Source of the DNA: Bordetella trematum
GTDB lineage: Bacteria > Pseudomonadota > Gammaproteobacteria > Burkholderiales > Burkholderiaceae_B
Length of the DNA stretch: 55,364 nt
Assembly: GCF_900078335.1 (NCBI RefSeq)
Contig: NZ_FKBR01000031.1
Span: 1-55,364 of the forward strand
Reading direction: 5' to 3'
The notes below the pieces were generated by a model that saw only the letters and a list, made by a program, of their open reading frames with translations, searched no databases and was not told the origin of the DNA. The position numbers and the translations under genes were made by a program. This document shows, piece by piece, positions 26,416 through 34,500 of the stretch (the stretch's first letter is position 1; each line of letters begins with the position of its first letter).

Positions 26416-27389
26416 TCGAAACGTACGCGGGGATCAGCCAGCGTGTAGGAGATATCGGCCAGGATCAGGCCCACGATGTACATCACCGATCCCAGGAACA
26501 CCATGGCCCGCACGATGGAGAAATCCTGGGCGTTGATGGCGTCGATGGTGTAGCTGCCCAACCCCGGAATGCCGAAGAAGGACTCGGCGATCAGGCTGCC
26601 CATGAAAAGCAGCGGGATGGTGGCCACGGTACTGGTGAGGATGGGCAGCATGGCATTGCGCAGCACATGGCGAAACAGCACCAGCGATTCGCTCAGGCCC
26701 TTGGCCCGCGCCGTGCGCACATAGTCCTTGCCGATTTCTTCGAGGAAGACACTGCGGAAGAAGCGCGCCTCGGGGCCCAGCCGCGAGATCACCGCCACCA
26801 GCACCGGCAAGGCGAGAAAGGACACCATGTCCAGCCCTCCGGTAAAGCCCGAATAGGGCACCAGCCGCAGTATCTTGGCGAACAGCCACTGCCCCGCGAT
26901 GATGTAGAACAGGCTGGAGATGGACAGCAGGATGACGCACAGCACCACCCCCCAGAAGTCCAGCCGGGTGGCCCGGAAGAACACCAGGGTCAACGAAAAC
27001 GTGACACTGGCAAACAAGCCCAGAACAAACGCTGGCAGCGCCAGCGCCAGGCTGGGCCACATGCGGGTCTGGATTTCGCGACCGATGTCGCGCCCGCCAT
27101 CCGAAGCGCCGAAATCCAACCGCAGCAAGGGCACCGAGCGCTGGTAGAACACCGTATCGGTATAGCGCTTGAGGCCATGCGCCTCATCGTTGTAGAAGAG
27201 CGGCTTGTCGTAGCCGCGCTCGGCCTTCCATTTGTCGATCGCGTCCTGGCTGGCGCGCTGGCCGCCAATGGCCAGCCGGGCCATGTCGTCGGGCGTGTTT
27301 ACCGCGAAAAACAGCACGAAGGTCAGCAGGTTGACGCCGATGAGGATCAGCACGCCGTACATCAGGCGGCGCAGCACATAACGGATCAT
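26412..27389 (-). CDS. Peptide-type ABC transporter permease (DppB-like)
   Basis: This 325-residue inner-membrane permease of the DppB/OppB family has the N-terminal MIRYVLRRLMYGVLILIGVN helix typical of DppB. A periplasmic loop (about 35-105) follows, then the core with the coupling motif DYVRTARAKGLSESLVLFRH near residue 225, and the family end SYTLADPRVRFE. It forms the translocation pore with the extended DppC-like subunit. ATG 27389 overlaps the stop of the binding-protein gene by 4 bp, and its own stop overlaps the next start by 4 bp, which indicates tight translational coupling. Confidence 0.94.
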   Translation of the reverse strand: MIRYVLRRLMYGVLILIGVNLLTFVLFFAVNTPDDMARLAIGGQRASQDAIDKWKAERGYDKPLFYNDEAHGLKRYTDTVFYQRSVPLLRLDFGASDGGRDIGREIQTRMWPSLALALPAFVLGLFASVTFSLTLVFFRATRLDFWGVVLCVILLSISSLFYIIAGQWLFAKILRLVPYSGFTGGLDMVSFLALPVLVAVISRLGPEARFFRSVFLEEIGKDYVRTARAKGLSESLVLFRHVLRNAMLPILTSTVATIPLLFMGSLIAESFFGIPGLGSYTIDAINAQDFSIVRAMVFLGSVMYIVGLILADISYTLADPRVRFE

Positions 27390-29632
27390 GATTTTCGCTC
27401 CTCGGTGCCAAAGGCCGTCTGGCGCTCACGGCGGCGCAACACGCGATAGGAAGGGATGATCACCAGCAGGATCAGCAGCGCCAACACGCCCAGCGGCCAC
27501 CAGCGGGGCGTGTTCCAGGCATCGGTCTTGCGCACCCGCAGGCCGGGATCGACTTTCATGTATTGAAGCGAGTCTCGCACCATCTGGCTGGGTTTGGCGT
27601 TGCCCACCCATTGCTGATAGGCGCCGCCAGACATCGGAAAATAGCCGAACATCCAGACCGCATCGCGACGCACGACATCGGTCATGCGGGCAATGAGCTC
27701 GGCCTTCTGCGGGCCATCATCCAGGAAGCGCATCTGCTCGAAGAGCGCGTTGAATTCCGGGCTGTTGTAGTTGGCGGCGTTCTCGCCACCGTTCTTGGCC
27801 TTGGCATTGGGCCCATACAGCAGGAAAAGGAAGTTCTCGGCATCGGGGTAGTCGGCGTTCCAGCCCCAGAGAAAGAGCTGCGCCGATCCATTGCGCATCT
27901 TGTCCTGGAAGCGGTTGTAGTCGGTGGAGCGGACATCCATCTGGACATTGATCTTGGCCAGCTGGCGTCGCATCCAGTCAAACATGGGGCTGGCCCCTGC
28001 GCCCGACATGGCGTCGTAGTACAGCACCAGCGGCGCCCCGGTCTTGGCGTTGCGGCCGTTGGGATAGCCGGCTTCGGCCAGCAGCTTGCGGGCTGTTTCC
28101 ACGGACTTGCGCCGGGGCTTGCCGTCCACGAGGTCATAGACCACGGGGTTGTAGCCGGCCGGCAAGGCTTCGTAGCCCAACACCCCCGGCGGCACCGGGC
28201 CATGCGCGACCTGCGCCTGGCCGTCCTGGAAGATATTCACGTACTCTTCCCAGTCGAAGGCGATACTGATGGCCTGCCGCAGCTTGCGGTTGCGCTCGGC
28301 CTGCTCGGGGGTGTCGCCCTGGCCGACGACCGGATCCAGCCAGTTGAAGCCCATGTAGTAGTTGGTGGTTTCCACGGTGGTGGGCAGATAGAAGCCACGC
28401 TCGCGGAAAAGCGCCGCCTTGTCGGGCGAGTCGGATGCGGCCACCAGCATGGCCACGCCATAATCACCGCGCTCGACCTGCGGCGCATCGTAGTAACCCT
28501 GCAGGAACTTTCCGTTCAGGGGCAGCGCCTCTTTTTCGATGCTGAAGACGATGCGATCGATGAAAGGAGTGGGCTTGCCGCAATCTGCCAGCAGCCCCAG
28601 CCGGGCATCGCCGACTTCGCCGGTGCAGGGATAGGGCCGTGGAAGGTAATTGGGGTTGCGCCCCAGCACATGGCGCCAGTTGGTGCGCGACTCGACCATC
28701 ATGTAGGGGCCGGTGCCGACGGGCCAGGTATTGAGGGAAAGGTCGTGCTCGGCCATGCCGGGCTGGTTGTAGAAGCGGTCGACCTCCCAGGCGACGGGCG
28801 CCACGAAGGTCATCGCCAGCCAATACTTGAACTGGGGGTACTTGCCGATCACGCGGAAACGCAGACGATTCGGCCCAAGGGCCTGCACGCCGGTGAAACC
28901 ATCGGCTTCGCGCAGATCGAGCCAGGGCAGGTCGCGCTGGTTTGGCGGCAGGCCGGCGCGCAGGGCCCGATCGCGTTCGCGCAGACGGTCGCCATACTCG
29001 CGCATGCCGACGACGTGTTCGGCCATCACGGAATAGATGGGTGAGACGATGCGCGGGCTGGCCAGCCGACGGATCGCGTAGACGTAGTCATCGGCCGTCA
29101 GGGCGCGGCTGCCGGTCAGGGGAAAGTCGGGGATGTTGTACTTGCCGTCGAGCTCGCCGGGCGTGATGGGATAGTAGGCGTAGCTGCCGTCGGGTTTGCG
29201 GGCAAAGGCCGGATGGGGCTGGAAACGGATGCCGTCGCGCAGATCGATGTCGTAGATGCTTTCGGCGACCTGTTCGCCCGGCGCGTCTGCCGGCAACACC
29301 TCGCCCTTGGCATCCAGGTAGACAGGCTCAACCACTTTCGTGGCCGTGCGTGGAATGAGCTGGTAGGGCCGCTTGAGGTAGTGATAGGCGTAGAGCGGTT
29401 CGTAGATGTTATAGGTATAGGGCGTTTCGTCGGCGGAATAGGAGCTGGCCGGATCCAGGAAGCGCGGAGAGCGCTTGGTGAACGCCGTGAAGAAAGCGTT
29501 CTCTGAAAGTTCGCCATCGGGGTAGGGACTGTTGATGGGAGACTCGCGCGAGCAGGCCGACAGGCCCGCCACCAGCAGTAAGACGCAAAGACAGCACAGT
29601 GCCCAGCGCCTCGACATGAGATCTGTTTTCAT
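27386..29632 (-). CDS. Family 5 substrate-binding lipoprotein with C-terminal membrane anchor
   Basis: This 748-residue extracytoplasmic binding protein of the peptide/nickel (SBP family 5) type would deliver substrate to the permeases encoded downstream. A lipoprotein signal with lipobox LSAC gives lipidation at C27. The binding fold spans about 45-700 (ITPGELDG, TGPYMMVESRTNW, and FLWGWNADYPDAENF near 620). It is longer than DppA/OppA (about 530), with extra segments near the N-terminus. The C-terminus carries a single transmembrane helix (WWPLGVLALLILLVIIPSY) followed by a basic RVLRRRER tail. The mature protein would therefore be anchored at both ends. ATG 29632 (MKTDLMSRR) has GGGGAAA upstream; the longer frame is not supported. 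It is the first gene of the operon. Confidence 0.9.
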   Translation of the reverse strand: MKTDLMSRRWALCCLCVLLLVAGLSACSRESPINSPYPDGELSENAFFTAFTKRSPRFLDPASSYSADETPYTYNIYEPLYAYHYLKRPYQLIPRTATKVVEPVYLDAKGEVLPADAPGEQVAESIYDIDLRDGIRFQPHPAFARKPDGSYAYYPITPGELDGKYNIPDFPLTGSRALTADDYVYAIRRLASPRIVSPIYSVMAEHVVGMREYGDRLRERDRALRAGLPPNQRDLPWLDLREADGFTGVQALGPNRLRFRVIGKYPQFKYWLAMTFVAPVAWEVDRFYNQPGMAEHDLSLNTWPVGTGPYMMVESRTNWRHVLGRNPNYLPRPYPCTGEVGDARLGLLADCGKPTPFIDRIVFSIEKEALPLNGKFLQGYYDAPQVERGDYGVAMLVAASDSPDKAALFRERGFYLPTTVETTNYYMGFNWLDPVVGQGDTPEQAERNRKLRQAISIAFDWEEYVNIFQDGQAQVAHGPVPPGVLGYEALPAGYNPVVYDLVDGKPRRKSVETARKLLAEAGYPNGRNAKTGAPLVLYYDAMSGAGASPMFDWMRRQLAKINVQMDVRSTDYNRFQDKMRNGSAQLFLWGWNADYPDAENFLFLLYGPNAKAKNGGENAANYNSPEFNALFEQMRFLDDGPQKAELIARMTDVVRRDAVWMFGYFPMSGGAYQQWVGNAKPSQMVRDSLQYMKVDPGLRVRKTDAWNTPRWWPLGVLALLILLVIIPSYRVLRRRERQTAFGTEERKS

Positions 29633-29706
29633 CAAGGCATTTCCCCGTATGGATCGCGGCAAAGAATAGCAAAGGCACCACCAATGTAATACTGCCGTTT
29701 GCCTGC

Positions 29707-30351
29707 TTAATGGCACTGCTGCTGCTTCCAGCAGTCATAGCGCCATTGCCAGGGAGCCCTGGCCCCGGACTGCGCCCACAGGCCGAGACCGGCCCGTTCG
29801 GCACGCGCCTGCAGGCCCCGCATCGCGCCGTCATTGAGATAGGCGCCCCGGCGGGCGGTGTAAGCCCAGGCGTGGCCGCTGGCGACCAGCTCGCGGTTGG
29901 CGGAACTGCCGCCCGGCAGCATCAGCGCGCAGACATCGCGTCCGTACTGGTCTTTCTCGTAACACTGCGCCTGCAGGGTCTTGCCGGCCACCAGCGCACT
30001 CAGCTGGCGGCGGGCAGCCTGCGCGAAGGGCTGGCCGGGCTGCTGCGGCCCATGGCCGCTTTCCGGGGCATCGATGCTGTCCAGACGGATCCGATGCCGC
30101 GCGCCGGCCGCCTGCAAGGTGACGGTATCGCCATCGGCAACGTCAACGATCTTGCCCTGCAGCACGTAACGCCCGGCAGGCACCGGCCCATCGGCCGTGC
30201 CGGGGCTGGTGACGATGCCGCCATCGGGCGCGCGCCCCGTGCCAAGCCAGCTGACCAGCCCCACCAGCATCAGCAGCGCCAGCAAAGCGGCTACGCGGGC
30301 ACGGCCGCTGCGTGCCGGACGAAAAACGGAAAGAAGATTGCGCAAGAACAC
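29707..30351 (-). CDS. Membrane-anchored SNase-like (thermonuclease family) protein
   Basis: This protein belongs to the staphylococcal-nuclease-like family. An N-terminal basic stretch and one transmembrane helix (about 19-38) precede an OB-fold nuclease domain (about 60-190). Family active-site elements are visible: DVADGDTVTL, RIRLDSIDAPES (Arg and Glu) and KDQYGRDVCAL (Arg). It could degrade DNA or RNA at the cell surface with calcium. No ATG is available. GTG 30351 (214 residues) is chosen, because TTG 30387 would overlap the corA stop. It follows corA after a short gap and precedes the ABC operon by 74 bp. Confidence 0.82.
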   Translation of the reverse strand: MFLRNLLSVFRPARSGRARVAALLALLMLVGLVSWLGTGRAPDGGIVTSPGTADGPVPAGRYVLQGKIVDVADGDTVTLQAAGARHRIRLDSIDAPESGHGPQQPGQPFAQAARRQLSALVAGKTLQAQCYEKDQYGRDVCALMLPGGSSANRELVASGHAWAYTARRGAYLNDGAMRGLQARAERAGLGLWAQSGARAPWQWRYDCWKQQQCH

Positions 30352-30377
30352 CTCGACGAAAACCGTGGGGCGCGGCC

Positions 30378-31382
30378 CTAAAGCCAACCCACCTTACGGA
30401 AGCGCCAATACAGGATGCAGCAGGCGGTCACGATGACGCCCAGCGTAATGGGATAACCCCAGAAGGTCTTAAGTTCCGGCATGTACTCGAAGTTCATGCC
30501 ATAAATGCCTGCAATGGCCGTCGGCACGGCCAGAATGGCCGCCCAGGATGCCAGCTTGCGCGTGGTGTCGTTCTGCTGGCCCTGGCCGATCATGAGGCTG
30601 GCCTCGAAGGCGAAGGCCAGCGCCTCGCGCAAGGCATTGACCAGTTCATCGACGCGCAGCACGCGGTCGGCCACCTCCCCGAAGTAGGGCCTGGCAGCGG
30701 CATCGACCGTGGACAGTTCGACACGCGAGAGCCTGCGGCAGATCTCGGCCATCGGAGCGATGGCCGTATGGATGCGCAGCAGGTCGCGCCGCTGGCGGTA
30801 AAGCTTGCGGATATCGGCATCCTTGGCGCCGCGGATCAGGAGCTTCTGCTCGGCATGCTCGACCACGTCTTCGAAAGCGCCGACCGCCACCACGTAACGG
30901 TCCACCAGCCAGTCCAGCAATTCAGCCACGACATAGTCGCTGCCGCGCTTGAGCAGATCGGGGGCGGCTTCCAGCCGCTCGCGCAGGGCGGTATGGGGCG
31001 AGCGCGCGCCCCGGCGGACCGTGACGAGAAAACCGTTGCCGATGAGGTACTGGGTTTCGCCAAATGCCGGCTTTCCCCCCTCGACCTCCACCGTAATGGC
31101 CACCACCAGGACCGCACGGCCGTAATCGATGATCTTGGGACGGCGATGGACCTCGAGCATTTCCTCGCGGTTCTTTTCGTCGATATCCAGGGCCTGCAGC
31201 ACCTCGGTCAGGCACTGCGAGTCCGGATTGTGCAGGCCGATCCACAGCATGCCCTGGGCGCCGCCGACATATTCGCCGGCCTGCGCAATCGGTACTTCAC
31301 GGGCGCGCCGGCCATCGACATAGGCGACCGAGGCCACGACCTGATTGACTGGCGGCTCGGCGGCCGCTGAATGTTGCGCCAT
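30378..31382 (-). CDS. corA: CorA-family magnesium/cobalt transporter
   Basis: This 334-residue protein has the CorA organisation: a large N-terminal cytoplasmic domain (about 1-270) with a long helical stalk, then two C-terminal transmembrane helices. The first ends in the signature YGMNFEYMPELKTFWGYP, containing GMN. The protein closes with a basic tail (WRFRKVGWL). As a pentamer it takes up Mg2+, and often Co2+ or Ni2+. ATG 31382 (MAQHSAAAE) follows GGGGAGG; the open frame upstream of it is not used. It could be co-transcribed with the SNase-like gene downstream. Confidence 0.95.
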   Translation of the reverse strand: MAQHSAAAEPPVNQVVASVAYVDGRRAREVPIAQAGEYVGGAQGMLWIGLHNPDSQCLTEVLQALDIDEKNREEMLEVHRRPKIIDYGRAVLVVAITVEVEGGKPAFGETQYLIGNGFLVTVRRGARSPHTALRERLEAAPDLLKRGSDYVVAELLDWLVDRYVVAVGAFEDVVEHAEQKLLIRGAKDADIRKLYRQRRDLLRIHTAIAPMAEICRRLSRVELSTVDAAARPYFGEVADRVLRVDELVNALREALAFAFEASLMIGQGQQNDTTRKLASWAAILAVPTAIAGIYGMNFEYMPELKTFWGYPITLGVIVTACCILYWRFRKVGWL

Positions 31383-31440
31383 GCCCCTCCCCTTGCGGAT
31401 CATCGTCGCCGGACATGCTCCGGCCTGCGGGGATGATAGC

Positions 31441-33510
31441 TCAGGAGAACAGCCGCCGTAGCCTCCCGCCGACGTCGATCGGCGCAGGCGGCACGCCCCC
31501 CTCGGCCGGAGCGGCCCGGCCATGGGGCAGCGGCGGCGGTTTGGGCAGATGCTCGAACAGGGGCATCAACCCGTCGGGCAGAAAGCGGCTGCGCGCCGCG
31601 TAGACATGGCGGTCACCCATGCCGGCCTGGGTGCTGACGTAAAAGCGTTGCGGCACGATGATCTGCAAGCGTTCCCGGGCGCGCGTCATGGCGACGTAGA
31701 GCAGACGGCGCTCTTCTTCGATGTCGTCGCTGCGGCCCGTCGCCATGTCCGAAGGCAGGCAACCATCCACCGCATTGAGCAGGTAGACGGCGCGCCATTC
31801 CTGGCCTTTGGCCGAATGAATGGTGGACAGGATCATATAGTCTTCGTCGAGCAGGGGCTTGCCCGACTCGGCACTGGTGGCCGAGGGTGGATCCAGCGTC
31901 AACTCGGTCAGGAAACGTTCGCGGCTCGGATAGCCGCCGGCCAGCCGGGCCAGCTGCTGGAGATCGGCCTGGCGGGCGCGCGCGTCGTCGTAGCGCTCTT
32001 CCAGCCACGGCGCATACCACTGCAGCGCCAGCTCCAGGTCAGCGGGCCAGCGCGCCTGGCCGCTGCGCAAGGCGCCGAACAGCTGCGCCAGCGCCTGCCA
32101 GGGCGGGCTTTTCCTGAACCCGGCCAGACAGGCCTGGGGATCCGGCGCCTCGGCCATGGCGTCCATCAGCCGGGCGGCCGTGGCCGGGCCCACACCCGGC
32201 AGCAATTGCGCCACCCGGAAGCCCGCCAGGCGCGAGCGCGGATTGTCGGCCCAGCGCAGAACAGACAGCACGTCCTTGATGTGCGCGGCCTCGAGAAAGC
32301 GCAGGCCGCCAAACTTGACGAAGGGAATCTGGCGCCGTGCCAGCTCCAGTTCGAGCGCCGCACTGTGGCTGCCGGTACGAAACAGCGCCGCCTGCGCGGT
32401 CAGGCGCATGCCCTCCTCGCGGCGCGCCAGGACCTGATCGGCCACCCAGCGCGCCTGGCCCGCCTCGTCGCTGACATTGACCATCTCGGGCTTGTGGCGG
32501 CCGGCGCGATCGGTCCACAGGGCCTTGACGTAGCGCTCCTGGGCCAGGGCAATGACAGCGTTGGACGCCTCCAGAATCGGCTGGGTGCTGCGATAGTTGC
32601 GCTCCAGCGTGATCACATGGGCACCGAAACGGGACGGAAAATCCAGGATGTTGCGCACGGTGGCAGCGCGAAAACCGTAGATCGATTGTGCATCGTCGCC
32701 CACCACGGTCAGGCCGCGGCCATCGGGCTTGAGCCCCTGCAGGATGCGGGCCTGCAGCAGATTGGTGTCCTGGTATTCGTCGACCAGCACATGATCAAAG
32801 CGCGCCGACAACTCGCGGGCGAGCGTCGGCTCGGCCATCATCTCGGCCCAATACAGCAACAGGTCGTCGTAATCCAGGATGTGCTGGGCCTGTTTGGCCT
32901 GCATATAGGCCTGGAACAGGCGCTTGAGCTCGGCCTCCCATTGCGCGCACCATGGAAAGGCCTGCGCCAGTATGTCGGCCAGCGGCGCTTCGCTGTTGAC
33001 CACGCGCGAGTAGATCGCCAGACAGGTACCCTTGAGCGGAAACCGGCTTTGCGTGGCGCTCAGGCCGAGCTCGTGGCGCAACAGCCCCATCAGGTCTTCG
33101 GCATCGCTGCGATCGTGCACCGTGAAAGACTCGGCCAGCCCGATGCGCGTGGCGCAATCGCGCAACAGGCGTGCGCCAATGCTGTGGAAGGTGCCTGCCC
33201 ACGGCAGCGACGGGGCTTGCGTGCTCAGGCCCATGACCCGTTTGAGCACCGCGCCCGCCCGGCGATCCATTTCGAGGGCGGCGCGGCGCGAGAAGGTCAG
33301 CAGCAGCAGGCGCTGCGGATCCGCGCCATGGCGGATGAGCTGCGCCACGCGGTGAGCCAGCGTGCTGGTCTTGCCCGAGCCTGCACCAGCGATCACCAGC
33401 AGTGCGCCGGCGGGTTGGCCGCCGGGGGCGATGCCATGGGTGGCGGCGTCGCGCTGCTGGGGGTTCAGTTCGTCAAGCGGATCGGTCGTGTCGGGGCCTG
33501 GGGAATTCAT
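31441..33510 (-). CDS. UvrD/Rep-family ATP-dependent DNA helicase
   Basis: This 689-residue superfamily 1A helicase unwinds DNA 3' to 5' using ATP. The motifs are in order: Q-motif LNPQQRDAA, Walker A AGAGSGKT (41-48), Ia TFSRRAALEM, II VLVDEYQDTN, III VVGDDAQSIYGFRAA, IV ERNYRST, V STIHSAKGQEW and VI LLYVAMTRARERL. It is close in length to Rep and slightly shorter than UvrD, and has a proline-rich tail. Either replication-fork restart or repair is possible. The start ATG 33510 lies only 11 bp from a LexA-like box (33521-33536), so SOS control is likely. It diverges from a DUF72 gene. Confidence 0.93.
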   Translation of the reverse strand: MNSPGPDTTDPLDELNPQQRDAATHGIAPGGQPAGALLVIAGAGSGKTSTLAHRVAQLIRHGADPQRLLLLTFSRRAALEMDRRAGAVLKRVMGLSTQAPSLPWAGTFHSIGARLLRDCATRIGLAESFTVHDRSDAEDLMGLLRHELGLSATQSRFPLKGTCLAIYSRVVNSEAPLADILAQAFPWCAQWEAELKRLFQAYMQAKQAQHILDYDDLLLYWAEMMAEPTLARELSARFDHVLVDEYQDTNLLQARILQGLKPDGRGLTVVGDDAQSIYGFRAATVRNILDFPSRFGAHVITLERNYRSTQPILEASNAVIALAQERYVKALWTDRAGRHKPEMVNVSDEAGQARWVADQVLARREEGMRLTAQAALFRTGSHSAALELELARRQIPFVKFGGLRFLEAAHIKDVLSVLRWADNPRSRLAGFRVAQLLPGVGPATAARLMDAMAEAPDPQACLAGFRKSPPWQALAQLFGALRSGQARWPADLELALQWYAPWLEERYDDARARQADLQQLARLAGGYPSRERFLTELTLDPPSATSAESGKPLLDEDYMILSTIHSAKGQEWRAVYLLNAVDGCLPSDMATGRSDDIEEERRLLYVAMTRARERLQIIVPQRFYVSTQAGMGDRHVYAARSRFLPDGLMPLFEHLPKPPPLPHGRAAPAEGGVPPAPIDVGGRLRRLFS

Positions 33511-33520
33511 GGCGCAATCA

Positions 33521-33536
33521 CTGTATATTCATCCAG
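33521..33536. promoter_or_regulatory. LexA (SOS) box-like operator
   Basis: CTGTATATTCATCCAG has the invariant CTG-N10-CAG spacing and matches 13 of 16 positions of CTGTATATATATACAG. It lies between the helicase start (33510, minus) and the DUF72 start (33563, plus), so it could repress both. Binding is inferred from the match. Confidence 0.65.
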
Positions 33537-33562
33537 ACTATACCGCGTTCCTGACTACCTTC

Positions 33563-34453
33563 ATGTCGCTGCTCATCGGCACCGCCTCCTGGACCGACCC
33601 CACCCTGCTGGCCTGCGGGCGGTTTTATCCGCCAGAGCTGCGGGATGCGCGTGCACGCCTGGCGTTCTATGCCAGTCACTTCCCGCTGGTCGAGGCCGAC
33701 TCGCCCTACTATGGCTTGCCGCAAGCCACCCTCACCCACGCCTGGGCCGAACGCACGCCGCCAGACTTTGTCTTCAATCTGAAGCTGTTCCGCCTTTTCT
33801 CGGGCCACCCCACGCCGCCCTCGGCACTGCCGGCCGACCTGCGCCATGACCTGGGCTGGGCCCCCGGGGACAGCCGGGCGCGCTTTGCCAATCAGCTGCC
33901 CACGGCATGGCGGCGCGAACTCTGGCGCCGCTATCTGCAGGCGCTGGAGCCGCTGCGCGCAGCCGGCAAGCTCGGGCTGGTGCATTGTCAGTTCGCCCCC
34001 TGGATCGAGCGGGATGCGCGCGGACTGCGCCTGCTCGATGAGTGCGCGGCCCAGCTCGACGAATTGGATGCCTCGATCGAATGGCGCCATCCCAGCTGGT
34101 GGCGTAATCCGGCCACCCGCGCCGCCACCCTGGACGCCCTGCGCGAACGCCGCCTGGTCCACACCGTCGTCGATGCGCCGCAAGGCATGGCTGGCAGCGT
34201 GCCTGCGGTCTGGGCGGTGACACGCGACGACATCGCGCTGCTGCGGCTGCATGGCCGCAATGCCGCCGCCTGGCACAGCCGCGCCACGGCCTCTTCCTCG
34301 CGCTTCCAGTATGAGTACAGCGACGCCGAACTGGCTGGGTTGGCCGCAAGCATCCGCGCCCTGCCCGCCACCCATACCCATGTCGTGCTCAACACCAACT
34401 ACCAGGACCAGGGCATGCAAAACGCCGCCCGTCTGCGTCAGGCCCTGGGCTGA
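33563..34453 (+). CDS. DUF72 family protein (YecE-like)
   Basis: This 296-residue protein of the DUF72 family has a predicted TIM-barrel-like fold. It shows the family start LLIGTASWTDPTLL, FYPPEL, the VEADSPYYGLP segment, FNLKLFRLFSGH, and the end THVVLNTNYQDQGMQNAARL. The biochemical role is not established. ATG 33563 starts right at the conserved sequence and lies downstream of the LexA-like box. An in-frame ATG at 33509 would overlap the helicase start codon and add 18 unlike residues. It converges with the MocR-type regulator gene. Confidence 0.85.
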   Translation: MSLLIGTASWTDPTLLACGRFYPPELRDARARLAFYASHFPLVEADSPYYGLPQATLTHAWAERTPPDFVFNLKLFRLFSGHPTPPSALPADLRHDLGWAPGDSRARFANQLPTAWRRELWRRYLQALEPLRAAGKLGLVHCQFAPWIERDARGLRLLDECAAQLDELDASIEWRHPSWWRNPATRAATLDALRERRLVHTVVDAPQGMAGSVPAVWAVTRDDIALLRLHGRNAAAWHSRATASSSRFQYEYSDAELAGLAASIRALPATHTHVVLNTNYQDQGMQNAARLRQALG

Positions 34454-34471
34454 GGCACGGCCATCGCCGCG

Positions 34472-34490
34472 CGCGGCCCCGACGGCCGCG
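34472..34490. terminator. GC hairpin between convergent DUF72 and MocR-type genes
   Basis: A 7-bp stem CGCGGCC/GGCCGCG (34472-34478 with 34484-34490) with a 5-nt loop sits in the 47-bp gap between two convergent stops. There is no T-run, so only a weak bidirectional terminator is suggested. Confidence 0.35.
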
Positions 34491-34500
34491 TCATGCGCCT

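Noticed and set aside
27563-29044. 493-codon plus-strand frame inside the binding-protein gene
   Set aside because: Shadow frame; the minus-strand lipoprotein has a signal, lipobox and operon context.
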